A DNA stretch of 64,000 nt, taken from Undibacterium sp. (GTDB lineage Bacteria; Pseudomonadota; Gammaproteobacteria; Burkholderiales; Burkholderiaceae_D). Positions 17,601-26,182 of the stretch are shown here, piece after piece. The notes under the pieces are model-generated. The model searched no databases. It worked only from the letters and a program-made list of their open reading frames with translations, and was not told the origin of the DNA. The DNA lies in NCBI GenBank assembly GCA_030645915.1, contig JAUSNO010000038.1, positions 234,854-298,853 of the forward strand, given 5' to 3'. Every line of letters starts with the position of its first letter. The stretch's first letter is position 1. The position numbers and the translations under genes were made by a program.

Positions 17601-18247
17601 CTCAACGGATACTGCGCCGATGTGAATATCCTCTGAGGCTCTTCTCCTGGGAAGGTGTAACGCAGCGCGTCAGAAGTCGTCATATAGATGACGCGGCGCT
17701 GAAATGGCCCCGTTTGATCTTCAAACGTTTGGATATTGTGGGATATCTCAGAAATTCTAAAATACTGCTGCTTGATTGTTCCCGCCTCAGTGGCCATCGC
17801 AAACACTTGCCCTACCTCCGGCAAGCTGTGTTCAACCCGCTGGTAGGCCAGTACAGCGCGTTGGCCGATTACCTGCTGGCCATACGGGATCATGTTATCC
17901 AAAGGACCTGCGATCACATAGGATTCCAGTTTTAACTTGGCATCCGAACGGTGGTCGAACCCATCTTGTGTCGTAAAAAGTGTGCACGACACTTTTGGAT
18001 CGTCTGGTGGGTCGGCGATGATAATGTTCACCCCAAAATACGTATCGGTGTCTGGCGTGTCAACGCTGACAAATAATTTACGTAGATTGACGCGACCATA
18101 GGCGCGGTCAAGCTCTGAAATGTCTGGAAAAATCGAATTACTAGATCCATCAGCAATGACTACGCCGTTTGATCTTCCACCGCCTTCGTCAACATCATCC
18201 ATTACTTGCGACTTGAGCAGTTTGATGTTGCCTTCTTGAATCGTCAT
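14651..18247 (-). CDS. Very large repetitive tail protein
   Basis: 1198 residues. It contains a recurring unit with the core G-[TQA]-[VI]-[ND]-Y-x-T-G-x-[VL], for example GTVNYATGQLHF, GTIDYSTGKVSL, GTINYSTGEVTV and GQVNYITGTVLV, spaced about 90-130 residues and separated by beta-rich segments. This suggests a chain of similar beta-sandwich domains. It overlaps the 135-residue gene by four bases. The position between tape measure and hub suggests a distal tail role. Function otherwise unknown. Confidence 0.65.
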   Translation of the reverse strand: MTIQEGNIKLLKSQVMDDVDEGGGRSNGVVIADGSSNSIFPDISELDRAYGRVNLRKLFVSVDTPDTDTYFGVNIIIADPPDDPKVSCTLFTTQDGFDHRSDAKLKLESYVIAGPLDNMIPYGQQVIGQRAVLAYQRVEHSLPEVGQVFAMATEAGTIKQQYFRISEISHNIQTFEDQTGPFQRRVIYMTTSDALRYTFPGEEPQRIFTSAQYPLSSRIRKTTVADASRYYGTHPLTLASLTGDLTVKAATVYSPLVPSSTIETPLVSATIQTQSPVIASGNAATFPSSVWGGSIRPLYLGGGIKPRSLVISTGSVDANNPKTDDGNGNICLPSGAVVGAVDYVLGAVIPDAATGTWSVGASVVFTYGAAQPQSSFTGSVDIELANRGSVYIQTLTPPPAPGTAFVDFMALGKWYRLRDLNGDGILKGDEQSFGTGQVNYITGTVLVTLGALPDIGSAVMFAWGSPIDNHVRTNVASGFSSSVVLSKTGAAKSTVSVSVTVAGSVKTLVESGTGVLSGDGMTGTINYSTGEVTVNGYRDPLTDMSVSYSYGAISTGLPTTISESFNSIARESDTTLILQTASVSALIPGTVKLEWATNLMVYPNRAPLPGNIPFTIRIEDDGLGNLKKPNGTILGTVNYATGQLHFQPATSILMLSPDWSFVSSPGYDANDWRSGHYDYAGTQSAQPIATDAPYTTVFTVKYQNTASVGTLDTATETFASPLNFDLIAGSSETVVNNSVVFNVGSARYIDRSGVIYKDVVLTSGAATPAGTIDYSTGKVSLTNWAYSATTPTLVIDSCLTLVSSRGTQFASFRTAGAPIRPSSLYIQATAFDGTLISGTSDNDGNISGALVKGVVHNTTGVVQVVFGEFIAPAGHETDWWYNAANIIGGQIFKPTIVFPESIQYNAVVTSTLPLDATVLGIDPVRLPSDGRVPVIRTGDMAVIHNTAKTTAQTVSNGQVINVGRVRISRVRVLDSLGVPITTGYTVDLDAGTVTFANVSGYSQPVRVEHRVEDMSLVSDAQINGSISIAQRLTHDFPIGSFISSALIVADMKARVPLIFDQATWNSLFTDTQVGSAATATFNDVLAPIAVTNGGAISERWVIRFTNTNSFEVIGEHVGVIATGNTAADCSPINPSHGSAYFSIPAIGWGTGWAAGNVLRFNTVGALYPVWVTRTIQQGPATAQDDAFTILIRGDIDRP

Positions 18248-18651
18248 GCTATTACCTCCATAAATTTCAGTGTCACTTGCCAGTAGTCGTCTGCGTCATA
18301 AGTAGCAAAACCACTCACTGGTGTAGATTCCATCGCAGGGGCTTCGTGGTGGCGAAACATCACCGTAAAGCTGCGCATATCATCTAGCGTTAATAAAAAC
18401 TGTTGCCCCGGCGTGGCACACCATGAGCGCAGCAAATCTACTGTGCTGCGGATATGCCATGCCATCTCGGCATCGGGTGCCTGCAATGTGATATGGCGGC
18501 CAGCCAGGCGTGTAGCAGACTCAACGATCAAAGCACCAGTAAGGCTGTATTCCACATTGGCAATCACAGGCGACCAGCTGTGTTCATCCACCCATAGCAA
18601 ATCATGCGATAGCGCGATGTTTTGCAAGAGCGTTAAATGTCGAAGGATCAT
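18244..18651 (-). CDS. Minor tail protein following the tape measure
   Basis: 135 residues, soluble and mixed alpha/beta (DDYWQVTLKFMEVIA at the end). It overlaps its neighbours by four bases on each side, so it is part of the tail operon. By position it corresponds to the distal-tail-like gene of siphophages. No motif that fixes the function. Confidence 0.6.
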   Translation of the reverse strand: MILRHLTLLQNIALSHDLLWVDEHSWSPVIANVEYSLTGALIVESATRLAGRHITLQAPDAEMAWHIRSTVDLLRSWCATPGQQFLLTLDDMRSFTVMFRHHEAPAMESTPVSGFATYDADDYWQVTLKFMEVIA

Positions 18652-21600
18652 GTTGAAACTCCTTTTGCGCGCTTTAACAGATCCAGCAAGGTTTGCTCAT
18701 TAGAGGCGTCGATAGTCATCGGAACGACCTTGCCACTGTCATTGGTAAAGTTGACCTGGATCGTTTTTGAAGACTTTGCAGCTTGATTTGGATTGACTTG
18801 CGGCAGCGGTGATGACTGGTATTGCACCTGTTGCAGCAAACTATTGGCATTGACCTGATTGCCGCCAAAGTTGCCAAAGCCACCATTGCCGCTACCAAAT
18901 CCGCCAAAGCCTCCAGTGTCACCGCTGCCATCGTTAAAACCTGCTGACCCGCCAAAGGTGGTGCTTAATCCAAGCGACTCCATGGCACGTCTGGCAAAGT
19001 TCCATGACTTCTTTGCGGATACTAAATATTCACCGCCGACTTGCTGCGCAGTCTCTAAATTCGCCTGGGCGGCAGACCAGATACCCTTGATGTACTCAGT
19101 GTCTTTTGCGTCAGCCTTGGAGATTTTTCCCTCTTTAAAATCCCAATAGCGGTTTTCCTCTGCAGAGACCTGGGTGGATCCAGTTGGCGTGGCGTTATTG
19201 CCCATCTGGCCTTGTGAATTTTTGCTCCAGGTGACATTGTCTTTGTCGGTGAAGTTTGAATTCTTGGCACCGTTTTTTACGAAGTCTTGAACATCGGTAG
19301 GTGTATTTGATTGGTTAGGGTCGCCCATCACAGTGATACGTCCATCGCGGCTTTGGCTACCATTCTTCTTGCTTGCATCACTACCGCCTGATGCACCTCC
19401 TGACCCTGACCTATTATTTGATCCAGAAGATGACCCACTATTACGCGAATTATTTCCCAGATTACTCATATTCTGAGCAGCTCTTCCCGTAGCGTCAGCT
19501 GTCCCTTGCATATTGTTTTTTATTTTTTGCGTTTCTTCTTCAACTGCTTTAGCTTGCTCTACCAGCTCTTTTTGTTTGTAAACTTCTTCCTCAGTTTTAA
19601 GCACTATCTCTTGTTGTTTTTCAGCTCGCTGCTTAGCAACTTCATACGCGGCTGTTTCACCTTCCAACTTAATTTTTGCGGCCTCTCTTGCTAATATCAA
19701 CGCCTCATTATTGGGGTCGCGCTGCAGCCGTATTACCGCGAGAATTTCTTCCTGCGTAGCCAATACAACCTTTGCTGATTGCTGCGCTTCAGCATATGCA
19801 AGCCTTGCCTCTCCAGCCTTCGCCTGGGCTAACTGTAGATTCAACTGCGCAAGCTTTAATTCTTGTTGAGATAGATCAGTGCCATCTCGCGAGTATTTAT
19901 TTTGTGCTTTCCAGACATCAAGTCTGGCATGACCAACCTCATAATCAGCTCGCACCACTCCCAGATGGGCTTGTGCCACTGTTAGATTAGACCTGCCTAA
20001 ATCAGTAGTTTGTTGTGCCAGCAACGCGGTTTCCGCACGCGTCCCTTTGATACGCTCCTGGAGGTCTGCCATTGCTTTGTCGATAAGTTTGGCAGATATC
20101 TCACCCTTATCACCCATCTGCCTTAGCTCAGCAGTCAATCGCGCAAAATCATCTTTCGTTCTAGCTGCTTTTAACGCTGTAGCGAATACCTCTTCAAACT
20201 TGCTATTAATCTCAGTTGCAGCGTCTGCGACATCTTTGCCAGCGTTCTTTGCGTTGACTAAAGAGTCAGAAATTTTGTCGATATCAGCTAATGTCTTGGC
20301 AGAATCGAGTCCATTAGAAAACGCTTCTCTAAACTGCAAACTGGTCGTTGTCGCATTGTCTGCCAACTTCAATACGTCACCAGAGAGCTTGTCGAATTCT
20401 TTACTTAATGGCGTTAAATACTCGACCCCACCCAGTTTAATTAACTTCAGGCCCATGTCATTGATGGCCTCAGAAAACTGCTGTGCAGAATCCTTGGTGA
20501 CGTTGAGGAGCGCGGTACCGAGCTTTCTTACTTGCTCTTCACTTAGTCTGGTTTTTCCAGTAGTTGCATCAACTTCAACGCCCAGGCGTTTAATGGCGAT
20601 CGCAACTTCATCCGATCCCTTTTTTAACTCTACGTCGGTGAGCGAGCTTTTTCGTTTTGCCTCTACCAGCTTGCGGATCTGTTCTTCTACTTCGTTAAAG
20701 CCGGTCGCCTTGGCCAGCGCAGTGCTGATGGCTTTTGTCTGCTCTAATGCAGCATTGAGTTTGCCAACATGGGTGCTACCGTTTGCAAAGTTGGTAGCAG
20801 TATCCGCCGCGAAAGCACGCATGCGGATACCAACGGCAATCATGGATTCGCCTGCCTTTTGAACTGCAGCACCAGTATCTTTTGAGATATAGCTTAAGAG
20901 CAGCCCCCATCCCTTAATCATGGTGCCAACCAAGATCTGGAACTCGCCACCGAGTTCGGCTACCCCCATATTGATGAAGTCCAGACCGTCGCGAAATCCT
21001 GCCACCATAAACGAGAAGGTCTCAATGATCACCCGTAAAATCTGACCAAACCCTGTAGTTTTCTGCCCAGCAGCATCTATAGCAGAAGCAAAGCCGAGAA
21101 TACCCGCAATGCCTTCCAGCACGTCACCGCTAAAGTTCAGCACCTGACTGGTCAATTCAATGAATGCCGGGGTGATCTCGGCAAGGAGCTGGATTACGGC
21201 AAGCCCTAAATCTTTTAGTCCACCAAAAAATTCTTTAACGCCCTCTGCCAGATTACGTGCGCTGTTACCATTGCTATCGACACCAACAACTATCTCATCT
21301 GCAACCTTTAAAAAATCTGTAGCCGCGACTACCAGCTGGTAATACGCTGGCAGTAACTTGTTGCCGATGTCGTTCGCTAGCTCATCCTGGTAACGTTTAA
21401 TAGACTGCAATTGCTTGCCTACATTCTGCATTGACGCTTCATAAGCGCCAGTAAGCGTGGCGGCCTGGGCAAGTGCAGCATTGGCGACTGCTTGTATCTT
21501 TTGTTGCTGGGTGAGCTCTTCAGATGTTTTACCTAGCGATAAGGCAAATTTGTCTTGCGCCTGCTGAATATTGACTGTCAGCCCCATATAACGCAGACCC

Positions 21601-22223
21601 TCAGTATCCATCTGCTGAATATTGGTAATGAGGCGGTTTAGCGTAGCGCTGGAGTTTTCTCCTGTGACTACTGCTAAATCTTGAGCGGCACGCGCTAATT
21701 TGGCGACCTGAGATACCTGTCCAGCGGCAGCGGGGCCAATCTCTAAGCCTGCCTGAATCATCTGCGTTAAAGCCTGGCGTGTTGCCTGAGTCGTGATACC
21801 CAGACCCTTGACTTCTTTTTCGTACCCGGCTATCTCAGTTGCGCCATAGCCTGCGTTCTTGGCGACTACGCCCAGGGTCGTTCCCAATACTTCAGTACGA
21901 GCAGCATAGTCGGCTGACTCTTTAAGGCCGTAGGCGAGCGCCAATGCAGTAAAAGCACCAACCAGCTTGCCAACGTTATCCTTTAGTAGGCTAAGTGTGG
22001 GGTTGAGGCTGCCGCCTACGATGCCGTCCATCTCTTTGGCACCACTACCAGCACCACCAATTTTGTTTTTCAGCCCATCAAAGCCAGTTGCACCAGATGT
22101 TGCATTGCTACCAGCATCTTTGGCGGCAGTTCCGGTACCACGCAACTCAGTTGCCAATTGAGTGACATTGTTCAACCCCTCAACGAGCGCTTTAATTTTA
22201 AGTTCAAGAGCAATTTGAGACAC
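18648..22223 (-). CDS. Tail tape-measure protein
   Basis: 1191 residues from a GTG start. It is mainly long helix, with an early hydrophobic segment (LGTTLGVVAKNAG, FTALALAYGLKE) and a central hydrophobic region around residues 335-480. A Gly/Ser/Asn-rich stretch near 960-1000 and an end with QVNFTNDSGKVV follow. Length fixes tail length in non-contractile tails; by the usual rule of about 0.15 nm per residue the tail would be near 180 nm. The start overlaps the frame-shifted chaperone end by no bases, and it is the largest gene of the tail block after the repetitive protein. Confidence 0.88.
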   Translation of the reverse strand: MSQIALELKIKALVEGLNNVTQLATELRGTGTAAKDAGSNATSGATGFDGLKNKIGGAGSGAKEMDGIVGGSLNPTLSLLKDNVGKLVGAFTALALAYGLKESADYAARTEVLGTTLGVVAKNAGYGATEIAGYEKEVKGLGITTQATRQALTQMIQAGLEIGPAAAGQVSQVAKLARAAQDLAVVTGENSSATLNRLITNIQQMDTEGLRYMGLTVNIQQAQDKFALSLGKTSEELTQQQKIQAVANAALAQAATLTGAYEASMQNVGKQLQSIKRYQDELANDIGNKLLPAYYQLVVAATDFLKVADEIVVGVDSNGNSARNLAEGVKEFFGGLKDLGLAVIQLLAEITPAFIELTSQVLNFSGDVLEGIAGILGFASAIDAAGQKTTGFGQILRVIIETFSFMVAGFRDGLDFINMGVAELGGEFQILVGTMIKGWGLLLSYISKDTGAAVQKAGESMIAVGIRMRAFAADTATNFANGSTHVGKLNAALEQTKAISTALAKATGFNEVEEQIRKLVEAKRKSSLTDVELKKGSDEVAIAIKRLGVEVDATTGKTRLSEEQVRKLGTALLNVTKDSAQQFSEAINDMGLKLIKLGGVEYLTPLSKEFDKLSGDVLKLADNATTTSLQFREAFSNGLDSAKTLADIDKISDSLVNAKNAGKDVADAATEINSKFEEVFATALKAARTKDDFARLTAELRQMGDKGEISAKLIDKAMADLQERIKGTRAETALLAQQTTDLGRSNLTVAQAHLGVVRADYEVGHARLDVWKAQNKYSRDGTDLSQQELKLAQLNLQLAQAKAGEARLAYAEAQQSAKVVLATQEEILAVIRLQRDPNNEALILAREAAKIKLEGETAAYEVAKQRAEKQQEIVLKTEEEVYKQKELVEQAKAVEEETQKIKNNMQGTADATGRAAQNMSNLGNNSRNSGSSSGSNNRSGSGGASGGSDASKKNGSQSRDGRITVMGDPNQSNTPTDVQDFVKNGAKNSNFTDKDNVTWSKNSQGQMGNNATPTGSTQVSAEENRYWDFKEGKISKADAKDTEYIKGIWSAAQANLETAQQVGGEYLVSAKKSWNFARRAMESLGLSTTFGGSAGFNDGSGDTGGFGGFGSGNGGFGNFGGNQVNANSLLQQVQYQSSPLPQVNPNQAAKSSKTIQVNFTNDSGKVVPMTIDASNEQTLLDLLKRAKGVST

Positions 22224-22520
22224 TTAATTCTCCAAACTTTTTAACATCGCTTTAACGCTGTCTTCGCTACCGCGCACGGCAATAAACATCAGGCCGAATA
22301 GCTCTTCGTTGTGACGCTTTTTCTCAGCAGAGACACTGCGAGAAAACGCGACGAATTGCGACCAGGTGTAGTCCATGATGTCGTTAAGCCGATGGCCAGC
22401 CTGGATTAAGAGTTGGAGGCTGTCAGCCCAGCTGTTGCGATCTGGGCTGTGCTTTGGTTGACCTTGCTGGTCATTCTTTCCAGTGCGCCTGCCAGTTGCG
22501 GCAGGACTTGGCGGATAAAA
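22224..22520 (-). CDS. C-terminal extension of the tail chaperone, reached by -1 frameshift
   Basis: A frame at -1 to the 155-residue chaperone stays open from before the T7 tract to a stop at 22224-22226, directly at the tape-measure start. It encodes a Pro/Gly/Lys/Gln-rich linker (YPPSPAATGRRTGKNDQQGQ) and then a helical part (NSWADSLQLLIQAGHRLNDI, ending VKAMLKSLEN). A protein-like sequence with no suitable start of its own supports a G/GT-type fusion as in lambda. Translation has not been shown. Confidence 0.65.
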   Translation of the reverse strand, partial: FYPPSPAATGRRTGKNDQQGQPKHSPDRNSWADSLQLLIQAGHRLNDIMDYTWSQFVAFSRSVSAEKKRHNEELFGLMFIAVRGSEDSVKAMLKSLEN

Positions 22521-22873
22521 AAATCTGCATTCACCTCCAAAAAAGCGGTGAATAGCATCAGACCTTCATCGACTTCCAGATCGTCAACCCATGCACGAGA
22601 CTGGCCAGAGAGCACGGTAATGAGCGTTAAACATTCATCGGCATACAGCATGAACATACTTGGAATGTTCAATTTTTCAGGCTGCATCAGCATGTGGGCA
22701 ATCGGCTGCAATGCGCGCAAGACGTCAGGCAATGCGCCCATTTTTATCTGGCGAACCGGAATGCTAACGCCTGCGATGACGATTAGATTAGTAGCTGGGA
22801 TGATAGCGGCCAGCGCGCTTGTACTATCAGTGGTGGCGCTATTGGAAGCTGGATTTTGTGAGGCGGTTTGCAT
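22406..22873 (-). CDS. Tail assembly chaperone (zero-frame product)
   Basis: 155 residues, helical, soluble, placed between the tail tube and the tape measure, where all siphophages encode their chaperone. The segment LMQPEKLNIPSMFMLYADEC followed by FLEVNADFFIRQVLPQL fits the family style. The zero frame ends at 22406; a -1 shift on the T7 tract would give a longer form. Confidence 0.75.
   Translation of the reverse strand: MQTASQNPASNSATTDSTSALAAIIPATNLIVIAGVSIPVRQIKMGALPDVLRALQPIAHMLMQPEKLNIPSMFMLYADECLTLITVLSGQSRAWVDDLEVDEGLMLFTAFLEVNADFFIRQVLPQLAGALERMTSKVNQSTAQIATAGLTASNS
22517..22523 (-). promoter_or_regulatory. T-TTT-TTT slippery site for -1 frameshifting
   Basis: The chaperone codons GAT TTT TTT form a perfect X-XXY-YYZ heptamer with seven T. 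The -1 frame after it is open for about 98 codons. Confidence 0.6.
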
Positions 22874-22996
22874 GCTGTGCTCCTGGTGGGATCAATGTCT
22901 GAATGACTGATAACCAGTGTAGTGCGCACATAAAAAAAGCCCCAGTTGAGGGGCTTCAGTGGGAAGATAATCCCGCGAATGGTGGGATGCTAGTCT

Positions 22997-23758
22997 CTAT
23001 GGGACTGGCGTTACCTGCAGGATGCGGCCGAACTGACCAAATTCATCATCGACTGGTTTGGTCGAATCAATCAACACGGCTGCCGTGATATTCATATCCG
23101 CTATTTTGTCTGTGATGAGTGACAAGTCTTTCAGCGGTTCGGTGTTTACCTTGTACAACTCCAGCACAATCGGGGCGTTACCTTCGGCCAGATTGATCCC
23201 TTCGTAGCGCAAAAACACTTCTGGTTGCGGCGCTGTAAATACTGATACATTGTCTAGTGCCGCATGTGTATAGGCCACTTTAAAGGGCTGCACCAGTGCC
23301 GATACGTCTTTAAAAGTGATCGCGCCAAACTCTGCATCGAGATCATATTTGAGCGCGCCCACGGTCAATGGCGTTACTGGCGTTGAGTCAGTGATGACTA
23401 CCGTCGATACTTTGAGATATTTCAGCGACACACGATCACCCACGATCAGGTCAGCAGGCAATTGCTCACCCGTGATCGATCCTGTGGCAATGCTTGTTGG
23501 CTTACCATACAAGGCTAAGGCCAGATTGTCTTGCGAGATCTCCATCAGCGTTAAATCGATGGTGGCATCTTTGCCTGTGACGATCTTTTTTGCCAATGAG
23601 CGCTGGCCTGAATATGACTCTTTATGGTCTGCGGTTGTGCTCTTCAAGCCAAACTTTGCCGCTGAGACGTCGCCTAGCCAGCGCTGTGCTTGCGGCTTGC
23701 CTGCGCTATCACGGGAGGCAATAAAGACTTTGCCCTGTCCTAAAAAATACTGTGTCAT
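22997..23758 (-). CDS. Tail tube protein
   Basis: 253 residues, rich in beta strands (MTQYFLGQGKVFIASRD, SAAKFGLKSTTADHKESYSG, DATIDLTLMEIS). It precedes the chaperone and tape measure, as major tail proteins do. With no sheath gene nearby, the tail is non-contractile. The chain ends with a strand-rich stretch VDDEFGQFGRILQVTPVP. Confidence 0.78.
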   Translation of the reverse strand: MTQYFLGQGKVFIASRDSAGKPQAQRWLGDVSAAKFGLKSTTADHKESYSGQRSLAKKIVTGKDATIDLTLMEISQDNLALALYGKPTSIATGSITGEQLPADLIVGDRVSLKYLKVSTVVITDSTPVTPLTVGALKYDLDAEFGAITFKDVSALVQPFKVAYTHAALDNVSVFTAPQPEVFLRYEGINLAEGNAPIVLELYKVNTEPLKDLSLITDKIADMNITAAVLIDSTKPVDDEFGQFGRILQVTPVP

Positions 23759-23829
23759 GTTAACTCCTGGTGTGGATGAAATTGGTTGTCAGGCTACTTA
23801 AACATCAATTCAATAAACCGCTGCCCGGC

Positions 23830-23997
23830 TTACTTTTTCTTGGCTTCAGCTTCTGGATGCTGTACTTCGGCAACGCCCTGGCTAATCAGCCAGCCCGCGT
23901 CCACTGGATGCACATTCAAAGTGCTGCCCGCTTCATATTTAACGCCTTCGTGGGTGTGCTTGGTTTTCAAGACTACGGTGACTGTGTTGGGTTTCAT
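23830..23997 (-). CDS. Small conserved phage protein (DUF7210-like)
   Basis: 55 residues: MKPNTVTVVLKTKHTHEGVK, then EAGSTLNVHPVDAGWLISQG and a charged tail EAEAKKK. The core is typical of the short proteins found between the gp37-like and tail-tube genes of Mu-like phages. Its ATG overlaps the TGA of the gp37-like gene (ATGA), so it is co-translated. A CGTTAAA site lies inside it. Confidence 0.75.
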   Translation of the reverse strand: MKPNTVTVVLKTKHTHEGVKYEAGSTLNVHPVDAGWLISQGVAEVQHPEAEAKKK

Positions 23998-24461
23998 GGT
24001 TTTCCTAACGTGACGTGAGTGGTTTTAAATGCATAGGGGTAATAGGCAAATCCATTGTCGTATCCGACCTTGGGTGCATGGGTACGGCGCAGCGTTGTCA
24101 AGGGTACGCGTACCGTACCAGCGGCCGGTTGCCAGCCAGATAGCGCCTTGAGTAACTGGGCGATGAGTGGACCTGCCTTTTCACGGTTGCCTTTTCCCGT
24201 GGTGACGGTGCCTGCAAACTTGACGACCAGGACAACCATCCATATCTGTGTGACGACCTGGGCGGCACCAGTGCCACCTTGTGAGTTGGCACCTTCGCCG
24301 ATTTCATCGCCCAGATAGATCACATGGGCTGCCGGCTCTACCTTGCTCCCCGCTGACACTTTGGACAAATCGATCGCAGTCATCACGGCCTTGAGGTCTG
24401 GCATCGCCTCTTTGATACGGGCGACCAGCAAGTTTTCCAAAATCAGGTAGTCATCGATCAC
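23994..24461 (-). CDS. Mu gp37-like protein (DUF1834), head-tail joining or tail terminator
   Basis: 155 residues starting MIDDYLILENLLVARIKEAM and containing HVIYLGDEIGEG and WMVVLVVKFA, the shape of the gp37 family. It overlaps gp36 and the following small gene by four bases each. Its place suggests a role in joining head and tail. Confidence 0.8.
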   Translation of the reverse strand: MIDDYLILENLLVARIKEAMPDLKAVMTAIDLSKVSAGSKVEPAAHVIYLGDEIGEGANSQGGTGAAQVVTQIWMVVLVVKFAGTVTTGKGNREKAGPLIAQLLKALSGWQPAAGTVRVPLTTLRRTHAPKVGYDNGFAYYPYAFKTTHVTLGKP

Positions 24462-24874
24462 CAGCTGCTCCTGTCGCCAAAGTCATTGCGGCCAGCGGCA
24501 ATCTGTACCAGGTCAACGCGGGCGGTTTGAGTGCCTGCCTGATCTAATCCAAGGGAAGCCTTGCCGGAGGCGATCGCCTGCAATTTCTTCATCTGATCGC
24601 GGTAGCGGATACTGATCGCGTGATCTTCTGCAATGTCGCCCGACAAGATATACCGGGTGAAGTCGCAAGCCATACGTGTCAGCACCGCTGGTACGCTTGA
24701 CAGAGGCAAGGTATAGCTACCCGCCAACCAGATATTGATCTCTGCCTCAGCGGCGGCTATCGCTAGCGCCAACACCGACTCATCAACGGTGGCGGCAAAC
24801 TGGCGGTCGGTGAGTTGGATTAATTCCTCTTCACCGAAGGCAGCGATCATGTCTGATTTGGCGCAGTAGCTCAT
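24458..24874 (-). CDS. Mu gp36-like protein (DUF1320), head-tail connector
   Basis: 138 residues. MSYCAKSDMIAAFGEEELIQ, then AIAAAEAEINIWLAGSYTLP and a Cys-Asp-Phe-Thr-Arg segment are typical for DUF1320, an adaptor-like connector fold. It lies between the FluMu-type protein and gp37. Confidence 0.88.
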   Translation of the reverse strand: MSYCAKSDMIAAFGEEELIQLTDRQFAATVDESVLALAIAAAEAEINIWLAGSYTLPLSSVPAVLTRMACDFTRYILSGDIAEDHAISIRYRDQMKKLQAIASGKASLGLDQAGTQTARVDLVQIAAGRNDFGDRSSW

Positions 24875-24885
24875 GATTTCCTAAT

Positions 24886-25119
24886 TTACTTCTTGGTGGT
24901 GCCGGACTTGGCAACAGGCTTGGCTACTTCGTCAGTGGCCTCTGGCACATCGACTTCTAGTTCATACGCCACTAAAGAATTATCTTCGTCAATGGCTGCA
25001 CGTTGTTCTTTGCTGAGGTTGGCGACCGGGATGTCTAACGGCTCAGCACTAAATTGAAAGCCGACACGGCGAAAACTAGCTCTCTTGCTGACGACACGTA
25101 ATACGGTAATTTTTGACAT
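24886..25119 (-). CDS. Mu gp35-like protein with FluMu N-terminal domain
   Basis: 77 residues: ITVLRVVSKRASFRRVGFQF, SAEPLDIPVANLSKEQRAAI, then an acidic and Lys-rich tail. This is the short domain seen in Mu-like head modules between the major head and gp36. Its role is unknown. Confidence 0.78.
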   Translation of the reverse strand: MSKITVLRVVSKRASFRRVGFQFSAEPLDIPVANLSKEQRAAIDEDNSLVAYELEVDVPEATDEVAKPVAKSGTTKK

Positions 25120-25214
25120 GGGATGCTCCTAATATTTAACGGTATAAAGCAGTGTTGATACTTTGTTGAGACAAGAGGCGAAACCGTTAGGCTTCACCTC
25201 TATGGTTTAGCCGA

Positions 25215-26108
25215 TTACGACAGCCAGGACGTGACCAGCAACTGCGCCGTGTTTTGGTAGATGTTGGTAGCACCGCTGGCGTTTTTCTCCGCCTGCAAGA
25301 GTTCCAACGCTATTTTCTCCATGTTCGGCGGCACGACCAGCAAGGTAGGCTTGACCCCTAATGGTTTACCGTTATCGCCTTTCACGTTCATCATTGCGGC
25401 GCGGGCTGCACCGTAGGAAGTAGCGTCCAGGGTGTTTTTGCTGGCATAAGCCATTTGCCACAGGCCATAACCGACATTGCTGCGTGCATCAACGCCGTAC
25501 ACATACTCTTTACGGTTAAACACGTTGTCATCGGTCTCTTTGTCCATCGATACAAAGCTGTAATCCTTGCGCACTTGGTAGATCAATGGCTTGACGACTT
25601 TGCTCGTATCAAGCAGATACCATGCTGCTCCTGCACCGCCGCCAAAGTTCGATACCGACCCGATCGTGCCATCTGCATTTTTTACAGGGTGGTCCGTATC
25701 AAAGAAGTATTGGCCGTCGTAACACAGACCGGTAAAACCTGCCGCCAGTAACGCGAATATCATTTCATCCGGGTGCTGTTTTGCGTCCTGACCAAGCTGG
25801 GCCAGCGTCGGTGTATATAAGCCTATCGTGTCATCTTCGATTGCCTCACGGTTCACACCGACGGTGTTTTCCCATGGTTTGTTCTTGATCGAAAAATCAT
25901 GCGATTCGAGGTTTTGAATCTGGCGATCACCGATCCACTCACGGAAGCGTGTAGTCTTGCCAAGCCATGCATACACCTCTTTTGCCGTGGTCGATGGCAC
26001 CAGCATGGCGATCTTTTCCCAGTCGGAAGGTGTGCCCTCAAAGGCTTTCTGAAAAATCATCTTGAAGCCCACCATCAGCGCTGCAAGATTGCTTTGATTG
26101 ATAATCAT
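25215..26108 (-). CDS. Major head protein (Mu gpT-like)
   Basis: 297 residues beginning MIINQSNLAALMVGFKMIFQ, with FEGTPSDWEKIAMLVPSTTA and YAWLGKTTRFREWIGDR, the classic start of the Mu T family. YFFDTDHPV and PTLLVVPPNMEKIA are further family marks. It builds the icosahedral shell and is the only HK97-type coat gene here. Confidence 0.95.
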   Translation of the reverse strand: MIINQSNLAALMVGFKMIFQKAFEGTPSDWEKIAMLVPSTTAKEVYAWLGKTTRFREWIGDRQIQNLESHDFSIKNKPWENTVGVNREAIEDDTIGLYTPTLAQLGQDAKQHPDEMIFALLAAGFTGLCYDGQYFFDTDHPVKNADGTIGSVSNFGGGAGAAWYLLDTSKVVKPLIYQVRKDYSFVSMDKETDDNVFNRKEYVYGVDARSNVGYGLWQMAYASKNTLDATSYGAARAAMMNVKGDNGKPLGVKPTLLVVPPNMEKIALELLQAEKNASGATNIYQNTAQLLVTSWLS

Positions 26109-26182
26109 AAGTACTCCGTTAAATAATTAAATAGGATGAAACGTGTTTGCAGCCGTCTGCTACTTGTTACCCGGCGAGGTGC

